Shown: piece by piece, positions 35,930-45,305 of the stretch
Numbering within the stretch: position 1 is the first letter of the stretch
Layout: every line of letters begins with the position of its first letter
Source: Alterirhizorhabdus solaris
Lineage (GTDB): Bacteria > Pseudomonadota > Alphaproteobacteria > Sphingomonadales > Sphingomonadaceae
DNA: 54,597 bases
NCBI RefSeq assembly: GCF_007785815.1
Contig: NZ_VNIM01000017.1
Span: 1 to 54,597, forward strand
Direction: 5' to 3'
The notes under the pieces: generated by a model
Told to the model about the DNA's origin: nothing
Database searches by the model: none
Seen by the model: the letters and a program-made list of their open reading frames with translations, nothing else
Translations under genes and position numbers: made by a program

Positions 35930-36138
35930 TGTGAGGGCAGGGCCTGCCGCGTCGGTTTCCGGGCGGCGGGCACCCACCGACAATACGATCTGAACGCCCC
36001 TTCGGCCAACGCCGGAGGAGCGTTTCGCCTGTCGGGGCGAGCATATCCGCTTCGCGCCGCGCCCGGACTGGGTCCGATGATTTCCCGGGGATTGGCAAAA
36101 AAGCCACACCCCTGTCATTCCGCCCCCACTCCCGTTGC

Positions 36139-36161
36139 TTGCTATTGCAAGTTAATCGCAA
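36139..36161 (+). promoter_or_regulatory. Candidate Fur/iron-type operator upstream of the siderophore receptor
   Basis: TTGCTATT (36139-36146) and AATCGCAA (36154-36161) are near-perfect inverted repeats seven bases apart, in an AT-rich pocket 61 bases before the receptor start. Size and half-site pattern resemble Fur sites (TGCNAAT-type halves). This is a visual match only. The rest of 35930-36221 shows nothing else clear. Confidence 0.35.
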
Positions 36162-36221
36162 CGACGGCAATGGCGCCTCCAAGGCCCGCCGCCGGGAGCG
36201 CGGCAACCGGGGGTGATCGAA

Positions 36222-38402
36222 ATGTCCGCTGTCTTGTCCTGTCGCCTGTCCACGCTGTTGCTGGCGGGGGTTGCCGTCCAGCTACCGGCCGTCGCGGCCG
36301 CCCAGGCCGGGCCGGCGATCTTCGCCGCCGAACCGGCCAGCCCGGACGCGACCCGGCGGGAGGACGGCACCATCATCGTGACCGCCGGCCGCTTCGTGCC
36401 GTCCGGCGCGATCACCGCGAGCAAGACCACCGTGCCGCTGATCGAGACGCCGCAGTCCGTCTCGGTCGTCTCCCGCGACCAGATCGACCTGCTGAACTTC
36501 ATCGATGTGCAGCAGGCGGTGCGTTACACCGCCGGCATCGTCGGCGAGAACTACGGGCCGGACCTGCGGTTCGATTTCCTCACCCTGCGCGGCTTCATCC
36601 CGGTGCAGTATATCGACGGGCTGCAGGCGCCGATCAGCTCCACCATCTCGAACGTGGGCGTGGACCTGTACGGTTTCGAGGCGGTCGATATCCTGAAGGG
36701 GCCGTCCAGCGTGCTGTACGGCACGACGCCGCCGGGCGGCATCTACAACCTCACCAGCCGGCGACCGTCGGCGCAGGCCGGCGGCGAGATCCAGCTGAAA
36801 TACGGCACCGACGATTTCAAGCAGGCGGCCGGCACCGTGACCGGCGAACTGACCGACGGCCTGACCGCCCGCCTGACCGGCCTCTACCGCGATCGCGACA
36901 GCCAGACCGACTTCGTGACCGCCAGGCGGGCCTATGTCGCCCCGGCCGTTACCTACGAGATCGGCCCCGACACGAAGATCACCGGCCTCGGCTTCTATCA
37001 GTGGGACCGGGTGGAGGGCGACACCAACGGCTTCCTCCCCGCCCTCGGCGTGCTGACGGCAAACCCGGTCGGCAAGGTTCGGCGCGGGATCAACCTGGGC
37101 GAGCCGGACTATAATTTCTACCGCCGCCGCCAGTGGAGCGCGGGCTATGAATTCACCCACCGCTTCTCGGATGCCCTGCGCTTCACCCAGAATGCGCGCT
37201 GGGGCGAATATCACGAATATCAGCAGATCATCTACGGGGCCGGACTGGACGCCGACAACCGCACCGTCTCACGCTTCAATTTCCCGTTCAGGGATGACGT
37301 CGAGCAGTTCACCATCGATAGCCGCTTCGATGCGGAAGTGGCGACCGGCCCGATAGAACACCGCATTCTGGCCGGCTTCGACTATCGCAACTACCGCGAG
37401 GCGTCGGCTTTCGCTTTCGGTGCGGCGACCAGCATCGATCTGTTCGACCCCGTGTACAGTGCCACGCCGATCGCGGTGCCCGGCTTCTTCCCCTTCACCG
37501 ACCAGCGGCTGAAGCAGGAGGGCGTCTATCTTCAGGATCAGGCGAAGCTGGGCGGCTTCATCCTCACGCTCTCGGGCCGGCAGGATTGGGTCCAGCAGGA
37601 TAATTACGCCGCCGGCGCGGCGATCCCCCGCCGCAAGCAGGACAGGTTCAGCTGGCGCGTCGGTGGCACCTACGTCACCGAAAGCGGCATTGCCCCGTAT
37701 GTCAGCTATGCCACCTCGTTCCAGCCGGTCGTCGGGCAGGCGCTGGGCGGCGAGGCCTTCAGGCCGACGGTGGGCAAGCAGGTCGAGGGCGGTATCAAGT
37801 TCGATGCGCGGGGGCTGGGGGAAGGCGTGAAGCTGTTCGCCACCGCCGCCGTCTTCCGCATCGAGCAGTCGAACGTGCTCACCACCGATCCGCGCAACGT
37901 GCTGTTCCAGGTGCAGACCGGGGAAGTGGTGTCGAAAGGCGTGGAGCTGGAGGTCGTCGGCCGGTTCAACGAGCAGTTGAGCGTCAACGCCGCCTACAGC
38001 TACGACGACGCCAAGATCACCCGCAGCAACGTGGCGGTGGAGGTCGGCGCGCGGCTGCCCGCGCAACCCAGACACAAGGCATCGCTGTTCGTCGACTATA
38101 CTGTTGCGTCGGGCGCGCTCGCCGGTTTCGGCGCGGGCGGCGGTGTCCGCTACCTCAGCGACAGCCCCGGCCGCCTGCCGGTCGGTCCTTCCGCGTTCGG
38201 CGCCGCCGATCCGCGCACCTTCGTGTCGCCGGGCGTGACGCTGTTCGACGCGACGCTGCATTACGACCTGCCGGGCTGGCGCTTCGCGGTGAATGGCAGC
38301 AACATCTTCGACAAGCGTTACGCCGGTCGTTGCAGCGGTCCGTCGAGCTGCTTCTTCGGCCAGAGCCGCCAGGTGATCGGCACGGTCACGAAACGCTTCT
38401 GA
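36222..38402 (+). CDS. TonB-dependent siderophore-type receptor
   Basis: A 726-residue outer-membrane receptor with a signal peptide (STLLLAGVAVQLPAVAAAQA), plug domain (about residues 50-185) and barrel. Typical siderophore-receptor segments are VPLIETPQSVSVVSRDQIDL, VQQAVRYTAGIVGENYGPDL, FDFLTLRGF, VDILKGPSSVLYGTTPPGGI YNL, and the C-terminal NGSNIFDKRYAGRCSGPSSC FFGQSR with a pair of cysteines, ending in VTKRF. This is the FhuA/FpvA-like branch for ferric hydroxamates or related chelates. The ATG at 36222 follows a GGGGTG site; a GTG at 36213 is in frame. Candidate Fur-type site at 36139. Confidence 0.93.
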   Translation: MSAVLSCRLSTLLLAGVAVQLPAVAAAQAGPAIFAAEPASPDATRREDGTIIVTAGRFVPSGAITASKTTVPLIETPQSVSVVSRDQIDLLNFIDVQQAVRYTAGIVGENYGPDLRFDFLTLRGFIPVQYIDGLQAPISSTISNVGVDLYGFEAVDILKGPSSVLYGTTPPGGIYNLTSRRPSAQAGGEIQLKYGTDDFKQAAGTVTGELTDGLTARLTGLYRDRDSQTDFVTARRAYVAPAVTYEIGPDTKITGLGFYQWDRVEGDTNGFLPALGVLTANPVGKVRRGINLGEPDYNFYRRRQWSAGYEFTHRFSDALRFTQNARWGEYHEYQQIIYGAGLDADNRTVSRFNFPFRDDVEQFTIDSRFDAEVATGPIEHRILAGFDYRNYREASAFAFGAATSIDLFDPVYSATPIAVPGFFPFTDQRLKQEGVYLQDQAKLGGFILTLSGRQDWVQQDNYAAGAAIPRRKQDRFSWRVGGTYVTESGIAPYVSYATSFQPVVGQALGGEAFRPTVGKQVEGGIKFDARGLGEGVKLFATAAVFRIEQSNVLTTDPRNVLFQVQTGEVVSKGVELEVVGRFNEQLSVNAAYSYDDAKITRSNVAVEVGARLPAQPRHKASLFVDYTVASGALAGFGAGGGVRYLSDSPGRLPVGPSAFGAADPRTFVSPGVTLFDATLHYDLPGWRFAVNGSNIFDKRYAGRCSGPSSCFFGQSRQVIGTVTKRF

Positions 38403-38533
38403 CCTTCCGCAGGAGCGCCTCCCCTGCCTGCATCACGGCGTGCGCGCGCCGATATTCAGCCGATATGGCGGGGTAAGAGCCGGCCTCATGACGATTGCAG
38501 CTGCTTTCATCGTTGTGTTACGCACCGTATCGC

Positions 38534-38548
38534 GTTACGGGGGGTAAC
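38534..38548. promoter_or_regulatory. Candidate operator upstream of the amidohydrolase gene
   Basis: GTTAC-GGGGG-GTAAC is a perfect palindrome 38 bases before the amidohydrolase start. A further GTTAC half-site lies at 38517-38521. The half-site resembles that of the palindrome at 45172-45188 in the upstream region of the cluster's receptor gene. A TetR-family regulator is encoded in between, at 40372, and is the obvious candidate ligand. Confidence 0.45.
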
Positions 38549-38585
38549 AGAAGCCTGCTGACGCGGCCGACGAGGAGAGAGAGCA

Positions 38586-40331
38586 ATGGAATTTCGGATC
38601 CTGATCAAGGGCGGCACGGTCGTCGACGGTACGGGCGTGACGCCGGCCGCCAGGAATGACGTGCGCATTGCCGGCGGCATCATCACCGAGGTCGGCCCCG
38701 ATCTGGTCGCCGCGCGCGGCGAGCGCGTGATTGATGCCGACGGTTGCTACGTGACCCCCGGCTTCATCGAGACGCACAATCACTGGGACGGTGGCGTCTG
38801 GTGGTCGCCCAACCTCGATCCGCTGCCCGGCTACGGCGGCACCACCTCGATCAACGGCAACTGCGGCTTCTCGCTCGCGCCCGCGCCGCAGACCGAGGAA
38901 GATCGCCAGAACGTCATCGACATCTTCAACTTCTTCGAGGACATCCCCGAGGAGCCGATGCGCAAGATCGTGCCGTGGGACTGGAAGAAGTGGAGCGAGT
39001 ACAAGGCCTCCATGCAGCGCAACGTGCGCCTGCCGCTGAACTTCGCCGCCTTCTGCGGGCACATCCCGATGCGCCTGTGCGTGATGGGCCAGGACGCCTG
39101 GACCCGCGCCGCGACGCCGGCCGAGATCAAGGAAATGTGCGACCTGCTGGAGGACGCGCTTGCCGCCGGTGCCATGGGCCTGTCGTCCAACTGGCTGGAC
39201 TGGGACAAATATGATCGCCCGCTGCCCTCGCAGATGGCCGACGAGGCCGAGTTCGAGGCGCTGCTGACCGTCGTCGCCCGCCATCCCGGCGCCACCTTCC
39301 AGGTGATCGTCGACTATTTCATGCGGATGAACGGCAACGAGACCGTCGCGCGCATGGGCCGGATCGCCAAGAAGACCGGCGTGCGGATGCAGTGGGCCGG
39401 CCTGCCGACGCTCAAGTATCAGGCAGGCATGGTCGAGGGCGCCAAGGCGCTGCACGAGCAGTTCAAGGCCGAGGGCCTGCCGTTCTACACCGCGTTCAAC
39501 GTGGTTTCGCCCACGTCGGTCATCAACTTCGGCCGCTCGCTGGTGTTCGCCCAGAACGGCAACCCGGTGTGGCAGGAGCTGATCAACGTCGAGGGCTGGG
39601 AAGCCAAGAAGGCGCTGCTGACCGATCCCGAGTGGCTCGCCCGGGCGCGGGTCGGCTGGGACAACACCTATGCCCACAGCTATTTCCACGATGCGACCGC
39701 GCTGCTGCTGCGTGAGAGCGAAACCGGCTTCGGCCCGGTCGGCGTGACGCTGGCCGACTACATCGCCGAGGGCGGCTTCGAGCATCCGTCCGATGCGCTG
39801 GCCGAGTGGGTGCTGAACAACGGTGCCGAATCCGTCATCCTCAAGCGGATGATGGAAAAGGTCGAGTCGGTCCTCAACTATCTGCTCAACGACCCGAACA
39901 CGCTCGCCAACGTCTCCGACGCAGGCGCGCACGGCAAGATGTTCTGCGGGGCCGGCTACACCGCGTGGCTGCTCACGGATTACGTGCGCGATCGCAAGGT
40001 GCTGTCGATCGAGCAGGGCATCCACATGCTGACCGGGCGGCTCTCGGGCTTTTTCGGCCTCACCGATCGCGGCCTGATCGAGGTCGGCAAGGCGGCGGAC
40101 ATCACGGTCTTCAACATCGACGAGATCGAGATGCGCCCCGAGAAGAAGAGCTGGGAAGTGTGGGACGGCAGCGGCGGCCGCACCTATCGCTATACCCGCG
40201 ATGCGGCACCGATGCGGCTGACGCTGGTGAACGGCGTGCCCACGTTCGACCGTGGCGAGTTCACCGGGCGCTACCCCGGCGAGTTCGTCGGTCCGGGCGA
40301 GAGCGTGGCGCTTGCCCTCGCCGCTGAATAA
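38586..40331 (+). CDS. Amidohydrolase, N-acyl-D-amino-acid deacylase-like
   Basis: A 581-residue metal-dependent hydrolase. It opens RILIKGGTVVDGTGVTPAAR, as in D-aminoacylases and dihydroorotase-like enzymes. The first metal site GFIETHNHWDGG (HxH near residues 62-64) is present, followed by GGTTSINGNCGFSLAPA. The catalytic-aspartate segment is LANVSDAGAHGKMF, and the C-terminal closing sheet is GLIEVGKAADITVFNIDEIE. Family members deacylate N-acyl-D-amino acids or hydrolyse related amide bonds; the true substrate is unknown. It is the first gene of the plus-strand cluster with the TetR and flavoprotein genes. Confidence 0.87.
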   Translation: MEFRILIKGGTVVDGTGVTPAARNDVRIAGGIITEVGPDLVAARGERVIDADGCYVTPGFIETHNHWDGGVWWSPNLDPLPGYGGTTSINGNCGFSLAPAPQTEEDRQNVIDIFNFFEDIPEEPMRKIVPWDWKKWSEYKASMQRNVRLPLNFAAFCGHIPMRLCVMGQDAWTRAATPAEIKEMCDLLEDALAAGAMGLSSNWLDWDKYDRPLPSQMADEAEFEALLTVVARHPGATFQVIVDYFMRMNGNETVARMGRIAKKTGVRMQWAGLPTLKYQAGMVEGAKALHEQFKAEGLPFYTAFNVVSPTSVINFGRSLVFAQNGNPVWQELINVEGWEAKKALLTDPEWLARARVGWDNTYAHSYFHDATALLLRESETGFGPVGVTLADYIAEGGFEHPSDALAEWVLNNGAESVILKRMMEKVESVLNYLLNDPNTLANVSDAGAHGKMFCGAGYTAWLLTDYVRDRKVLSIEQGIHMLTGRLSGFFGLTDRGLIEVGKAADITVFNIDEIEMRPEKKSWEVWDGSGGRTYRYTRDAAPMRLTLVNGVPTFDRGEFTGRYPGEFVGPGESVALALAAE

Positions 40332-40371
40332 GCGACAGGACGGCGCCTTGGGCGTCGGGGCGGATGCGTCG

Positions 40372-41001
40372 GTGGAAGCCGACGGACCCGCCCCGGGTGC
40401 CACGGGGCTGCTCGCCTTCCACCAGAAGCGCAAGCAGGACAGCCGGGACCGGCTGCTGGCGGCGGCGATGGCGCAGTTCGGCGCCCGCGGCTACCTGCCG
40501 GTTTCGGTCGAGGATATCGCCGCGGCGGCGGGCGTCAGCCGCATGACCTTCTACCGCCATTTCAGCGGGAAGGGGGCGCTGGCCATTGCGCTGTTCCTGA
40601 GCGTCGCACAGGAGGCCATGCCGCGTTTCCTGCGGATCGGCCGGCTCGATTACCGCGATCCGGCAACCGTGCGCGCCTGGATCGACGGGCAGTTCGCCGC
40701 GGACCGGGAAAATCGCGCGCTGCTGTCGATCTTCACGCAGGCCACGGTCGAGGGCGGCGAGTTCGTCAAGCGCGGCCATGAGTATCTGGCCGATAACATC
40801 CGCGCGCTGGGCGAGCATATTCCCGCCTTCGCGCTCGACCCCGATCGCCCGGAAGACCGGCGGCGCTGGATCGAGGCGTGGCTGCTGATCTACGAGTTGA
40901 AGGACCAGAGCAACCATGCTGCGCTCGGCTCCGGCGTGGCGACCGACCCGCTCATCATCGACATCTTCACCGACCGCTTCGTCGCCTTCGTCAACGGTTG
41001 A
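40372..41001 (+). CDS. TetR-family transcriptional regulator
   Basis: About 209 residues. The helix-turn-helix lies near residues 20-65: QDSRDRLLAAAMAQFGARGY, LPVSVEDIAAAAGVSRMTFY, RHFSGKGALAIALF. The ligand domain contains ENRALLSIFTQATVEGGEFV and a C-terminal ELKDQSNHAALGSG. The start is uncertain: GTG at 40372 has GGGGCGGA upstream, and TTG at 40348 would add eight residues. It lies 40 bases after the amidohydrolase gene, so it is probably in the same transcript and autoregulated. Confidence 0.88.
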   Translation: MEADGPAPGATGLLAFHQKRKQDSRDRLLAAAMAQFGARGYLPVSVEDIAAAAGVSRMTFYRHFSGKGALAIALFLSVAQEAMPRFLRIGRLDYRDPATVRAWIDGQFAADRENRALLSIFTQATVEGGEFVKRGHEYLADNIRALGEHIPAFALDPDRPEDRRRWIEAWLLIYELKDQSNHAALGSGVATDPLIIDIFTDRFVAFVNG

Positions 41002-41140
41002 GGCATCGCGCCCGCGCGGCGTGCCGGGTGGCCCGATCGCGCCGCCCGACACGGGCCTCCGGCATCATCCACCGGGAAAAGGTTGGAATGCGCGGGCAAA
41101 ACAATACAATGCGCAGGGATAGATATATTCCGGAGAGGGC

Positions 41141-42817
41141 ATGCCGATGAGCAGTTTCGACGAGACGTTCGATTTCGTGATCGCCGGCAGCGGCGGCGGG
41201 TCGATGTGCGCCGCGCTCGTGCTGCGCGCCGCCGGCAAATCGGTGGTGATCCTGGAGAAGACCGATCTCATCGGCGGCACCACCGCGCGCTCGGGCGGGG
41301 TGATGTGGATCCCGAACAATCCCTTCATGAAGAAGGCCGGCGTGCCCGACAGCCTCGAACAGGCCACCGCCTATCTCGATCATGTCGTGGGCGACCACAA
41401 CGATACCCCCGGTGCCACGCGCGCGCGCCGGCAGGCCTATCTGGTCGAGGGGCCGCGCATGCTCGACTTCCTCATCGGCCGGGGCCTGAAGTTCTCGCGC
41501 GTCAGCAACTGGCCGGATTATTACGACGAGGCGCCCGGCGGCTCCGTGCCGGGCCGTACCGTGGTCGCCGACCTGTTCGACGCCAACGAACTGGGCGAGG
41601 CGAAGAAGCTGCTGCGCCCGAACTTCCTCACGCTGCCTGTCTCCCTCGAGGACGCGCTGAAGCTGCCGCACGTGAAAAAATCCTGGGCGGCCAAGCGCGC
41701 GCTGGTGAAGATGGGGCTGCGGATCGTCGGGGCGAAGCTGCGCGGCCGGAACTACGTCACCGCCGGCGCCGCGTTGCAGGGCCGCATGATGCAGGCAGCC
41801 CTCAAGGCGGGCGTGGAACTGCGGGTGAATGCGCCGGTCAAGGAACTGATCGCCGAGGATGGCGCGGTCACAGGCGTCGTCATCGAGCAGGAGGGCAAGC
41901 CCCGCCGGGTGGGGGCGCGGCTGGGCGTGCTGGTCAACGCCGGCGGGTTCGCGCTCAACCAGCAGATGCGCGACACCTACATGCCGGGCAGCTCGATCGG
42001 CCACACCAGCGTGGCCGAGGGCGACACCGGCGAGATGATCCAGGAGATGATGCGGCATGGTGCCGCGATCGCGCAGATGGATTCGGCGATCGGCAGCCAG
42101 CTCTCGCTGCCGCCCGGCGCGGACCAGTGGCCGATCAAGCCGGGCGCGCAGGGCGTCACCGCCGCGCCCCACGCGATCCTCGTCGACCAGTCGGGCGTCC
42201 GCTACCTGAACGAGGGCGGCTCCTATACCGAATATTGCAACCGCATGATCGAGCGCAATCGCGAGGTGCCCGCCATCCCGAGCTGGGCCATCTTCGACAA
42301 CCGGGTGATGGGCGGTTACATGATCGCCGGCACGATGCCGGGCTCCAAGAAACCCGATGCGTGGACCGAGCAGGGATATCTGCACACGGCCGACACGATC
42401 GAGGCGCTGGCCGCCTCGATCAAGGTCGATCCGGCCACGCTGGCCGCCACGGTGGAGCGGTTCAACGACTTCGTCGCGAAGAACGACGACGAGGATTTCC
42501 ACCGCGGCAAGCGTGCCTACGACCGCTGGCTGGGCGACCCTTTCCGCAAGCCGAACGAGACGCTGGGCGATATCAGCACCGGCCCGTTCCACGCGATCCC
42601 GATCGTGCCGGGCGATGTCGGCACGCTGGGCGGGGTGGTGACGGACGACAAGGCGCGCGTGCTGCGCGAGGACGGCACGCCGATCCGCGGTCTCTATGCG
42701 ACGGGCGTCTCGGCGGCCTCGGTGATGGGGCGCACCAGCCCCGGTTCGGGCGTCAACATCGGGCCGGCGTTCGTCTGGGGGTATGTCGCCGCCAACCATG
42801 CGGTGCAGGCTGCCTGA
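41141..42817 (+). CDS. FAD-binding dehydrogenase, 3-ketosteroid-delta1-dehydrogenase-like
   Basis: A 558-residue flavoprotein of the fumarate reductase/KstD superfamily. The FAD motif FVIAGSGGGSMCAALVLRAA (about residues 12-31) is followed by EKTDLIGGTTARSGGVMWIP. The C-terminal GLYATGVSAASVMGRTSPGS and GVNIGPAFVWGYVAANHA closely follow the KstD C-terminal pattern. By family it would remove hydrogen from a ring ketone or similar compound (1,2-dehydrogenation). A GGAGAG ribosome site precedes the ATG at 41141. The gene is followed by a strong terminator. Substrate unknown; steroid use is only one possibility. Confidence 0.88.
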   Translation: MPMSSFDETFDFVIAGSGGGSMCAALVLRAAGKSVVILEKTDLIGGTTARSGGVMWIPNNPFMKKAGVPDSLEQATAYLDHVVGDHNDTPGATRARRQAYLVEGPRMLDFLIGRGLKFSRVSNWPDYYDEAPGGSVPGRTVVADLFDANELGEAKKLLRPNFLTLPVSLEDALKLPHVKKSWAAKRALVKMGLRIVGAKLRGRNYVTAGAALQGRMMQAALKAGVELRVNAPVKELIAEDGAVTGVVIEQEGKPRRVGARLGVLVNAGGFALNQQMRDTYMPGSSIGHTSVAEGDTGEMIQEMMRHGAAIAQMDSAIGSQLSLPPGADQWPIKPGAQGVTAAPHAILVDQSGVRYLNEGGSYTEYCNRMIERNREVPAIPSWAIFDNRVMGGYMIAGTMPGSKKPDAWTEQGYLHTADTIEALAASIKVDPATLAATVERFNDFVAKNDDEDFHRGKRAYDRWLGDPFRKPNETLGDISTGPFHAIPIVPGDVGTLGGVVTDDKARVLREDGTPIRGLYATGVSAASVMGRTSPGSGVNIGPAFVWGYVAANHAVQAA

Positions 42818-42867
42818 CGTATCGTGAGGGCGCCGCCCGCCGGGCGGTGTCCCACCCGGTTATCGAA

Positions 42868-42898
42868 GGGGCGCCGGCGATCTGCCGGCGCCCCTTTT
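42868..42898 (+). terminator. Rho-independent terminator after the flavoprotein gene
   Basis: GGGGCGCCGGC (42868-42878) pairs perfectly with GCCGGCGCCCC (42884-42894) around a five-base loop, followed by TTTT. It sits between two convergent genes and can serve the plus strand; the minus strand of the same hairpin lacks a full U-run. Confidence 0.85.
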
Positions 42899-42901
42899 CG
42901 G

Positions 42902-45055
42902 TCAGAAGCGGAAGTCGAGCGTGACGCCGTAGGTGGCCGGCTCGCCCAGCACCTGATAGTCGCCAAAGGCGTTGCCGGTGAGTACGGCATAGGTCTTCAC
43001 GTCGGTCACGTTGCGGCCGAACACCGACAGGGTCCACTTGTCGCCCGGCAGGGTATAGGCCGCGCGCAGGTTCAGCTGGAACGTGTCGGGCTGGAGATAG
43101 CGGTAGCCGGTGCCGTTCAGCCCACGGTCGCTCTTGGTCGGCGAAAACTCGCTCGTGTAGGTGGCGTTGGCCGCGAACAGCAGCGATCCGTCGTTGATCG
43201 GAATGGTGTAGTCGACGTTGGCGTTGACCGTCCAGTCGGGCGAGCGGACGATCCGCTGCCCCGAGAAATCCTGGGTGCAGAAGGTCCGGCCGCAGGTGCT
43301 GCTGTTCAGCCCCACCGCATTGGGCAGGCTGACGGTGGCGTTCGGGAAATCCTTGTACCGGGCGTGGGTATAGGAAACCCCGCCGGACAGGTTCAGCCCG
43401 TCGATCGGCCGCGCGCTCAACTGCGCTTCCGCGCCGTAAATCTCGGCGTTCGCCGCGTTCGCCGTGATCGTCTGGGTCAACCCGTTGAGGACGACGACCG
43501 AGCCGACCTGAAGATCCTTGTAGTCGTAATAGAAAGCGGCGGTATCGAACCGCAGCGTGCCGGCGCGTGTCTTGAAGCCGACCTCATAGGCGTCGACCTT
43601 CTCCGGCTTGATCGTGGCGAACAGCGGCGCGATGCCGTCGATGAACCCCGACTTGAAGCCCTTGCTGTACGATGCGTACACGTTGGTATCGGTGCCGAGC
43701 TCGTAGCGGGCGACCACGCGCGGCGTTGCGCTCCTGAACTTGTCCTTGCCGGGGTTCTGCGGCCCCGGGTTCTGGAGAAGGCCGGCGCCCGTGAGGATCG
43801 CCTGCTTCGGCCGCTCGATGCTGTAGCGCAGGCCACCGGTGAGGAACAGCCGCTCGGTCGCCTGCCAGGTGAGATCGCCGAATGCGGCAAATGCCTCCGT
43901 CCGGCGGCGGGTCTCGGTCGACGGGCCGGTCAGCGTGACGTTGTCATACTGGCGATACTTGTTGTGATAGTAATACAGCCCCAGCACATATTGCAGCGGG
44001 CTATCCCCCTTCGAGGCGAAGTTGAATTCCTGCTGGAAGGTGCGATAGTCTTCCTTGAAGCGCTGGTCGTACACCAGTTGCGCCGACCCGTCGGTCTCGA
44101 AGTGCGAATAGTTGTTCTCGGCCTGATAGCTGGTGATCGAGGTCAGCGCCGCCCAGTCCAGATCATATTGCGCCTTCACCGATCCATTATACTGTTTCGC
44201 CCGATTGATGACGGGATGGTTCAGCGAGGTGCGGTTGTCCCGCGTCTCCGAATAGCTGCCGGGGAACAGGAACTGCGCCAGCGACCGGCCGGTGATGGTC
44301 GTGGCGAGCGCGCGGCCATCGGCGATCTTGGCGGTGTCCAGCTTCACCGACAGGTCGAGCCGGTCGGTCGGCTCCCACCGCAGCTTGGCCGCGAAGGTGT
44401 AGGTGTTGAGCGGCGCGCTGTCGAAACCGGCGACGTCCTTGATGTAGCCGTCGCTCTTGCGATACGCGCCGAGCAGGCTGACTGCCGCATTCTCCGCCAG
44501 CGGGGTCGAGACATAGCCCTGGAGCCGGCGATCGTCGAACCGCGCATAGGTGGCGCTGAAGCGCCCTTCGGTGCCGGTCAGCGAGGGTTGCAGCGTCTCG
44601 ATCAGCAGCGCGCCGCCGGTGGCGTTGCGGCCGAACAGCGTGCCCTGCGGCCCCTTCAGCACCTGCACCGAGGCGATGTTGACCAGATCGTTGTTCAGGC
44701 CGCGCGACGAGCGGATATAGACGCCGTCGATATAGGTCGCGACGTTGTTTTCGCCGCCGGAAAGTGCGGTGGTGATCCCGCGGATCGCCGGCTGGGTATA
44801 GACGCCGGTGCGGGCGATCGTGAGGCCCGGCGCGATCCGCGCGATATCCTCGAAGCGGGTGATGCCCGCCTTTTCGACCAGATCGCCCGAAACGGACGTG
44901 ATGGAAATCGGCACGTCCTCGGTGCGTTCTGCGCGGCGCTGCGCCGTCACGATGATCTCGCCATCGCCTTCCGGTGTCGTCTGGGCGAAGGCCGGTGAAA
45001 GGGCGCATGCCGACGTGGCGGCGACGCTGATGAGCAGGGCGGTCCGGAAACGCAT
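42902..45055 (-). CDS. TonB-dependent receptor of the catabolic cluster
   Basis: A 717-residue outer-membrane receptor. It has a signal peptide (TALLISVAATSACALSPAFA), TonB box-like EIIVTAQRRAERTEDVPISI, plug residues up to about 150 (ITRFEDIARIAPGLTIARTG, VQVLKGPQGTLFGRNATGG) and a barrel ending GVTLDFRF. This is the branch expanded in sphingomonads for uptake of large organic nutrients rather than siderophores. The ATG at 45055 has GGGGAGAAG upstream. It converges with the flavoprotein gene. Upstream the palindrome at 45172 may control it. Confidence 0.92.
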   Translation of the reverse strand: MRFRTALLISVAATSACALSPAFAQTTPEGDGEIIVTAQRRAERTEDVPISITSVSGDLVEKAGITRFEDIARIAPGLTIARTGVYTQPAIRGITTALSGGENNVATYIDGVYIRSSRGLNNDLVNIASVQVLKGPQGTLFGRNATGGALLIETLQPSLTGTEGRFSATYARFDDRRLQGYVSTPLAENAAVSLLGAYRKSDGYIKDVAGFDSAPLNTYTFAAKLRWEPTDRLDLSVKLDTAKIADGRALATTITGRSLAQFLFPGSYSETRDNRTSLNHPVINRAKQYNGSVKAQYDLDWAALTSITSYQAENNYSHFETDGSAQLVYDQRFKEDYRTFQQEFNFASKGDSPLQYVLGLYYYHNKYRQYDNVTLTGPSTETRRRTEAFAAFGDLTWQATERLFLTGGLRYSIERPKQAILTGAGLLQNPGPQNPGKDKFRSATPRVVARYELGTDTNVYASYSKGFKSGFIDGIAPLFATIKPEKVDAYEVGFKTRAGTLRFDTAAFYYDYKDLQVGSVVVLNGLTQTITANAANAEIYGAEAQLSARPIDGLNLSGGVSYTHARYKDFPNATVSLPNAVGLNSSTCGRTFCTQDFSGQRIVRSPDWTVNANVDYTIPINDGSLLFAANATYTSEFSPTKSDRGLNGTGYRYLQPDTFQLNLRAAYTLPGDKWTLSVFGRNVTDVKTYAVLTGNAFGDYQVLGEPATYGVTLDFRF

Positions 45056-45171
45056 CAAATCTTCTCCCCCAAACGTGCAGGGCAGGCCGTCGCTGACCGA
45101 CGATCGTGCTTCCTGTCGTGCTCCGGGGGCAGCGGCACCCGGCCCGCAGAAGGCGGCGCCTGTCGCCGCCT

Positions 45172-45188
45172 CCCGTTAAGGTAACGGG
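45172..45188. promoter_or_regulatory. Candidate operator upstream of the receptor gene
   Basis: CCCGTTA-AGG-TAACGGG is a perfect palindrome with seven-base arms, 117 bases before the receptor start and between it and the amidase gene. It shares the GTTA/TAAC half-site with the palindrome at 38534-38548. A TetR-family regulator is encoded in the same cluster. Confidence 0.5.
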
Positions 45189-45305
45189 CGTTAGACGAGG
45201 GTGTGATCGCGTCAAAGTCGTTTCGCCGGCCCGTCGCACTTCGGGCGGCGCTGTTGCCGTTGCGCCACAGATCCCGGGCGGGTGGCGGATTCCGCCGGGG
45301 GCGGG

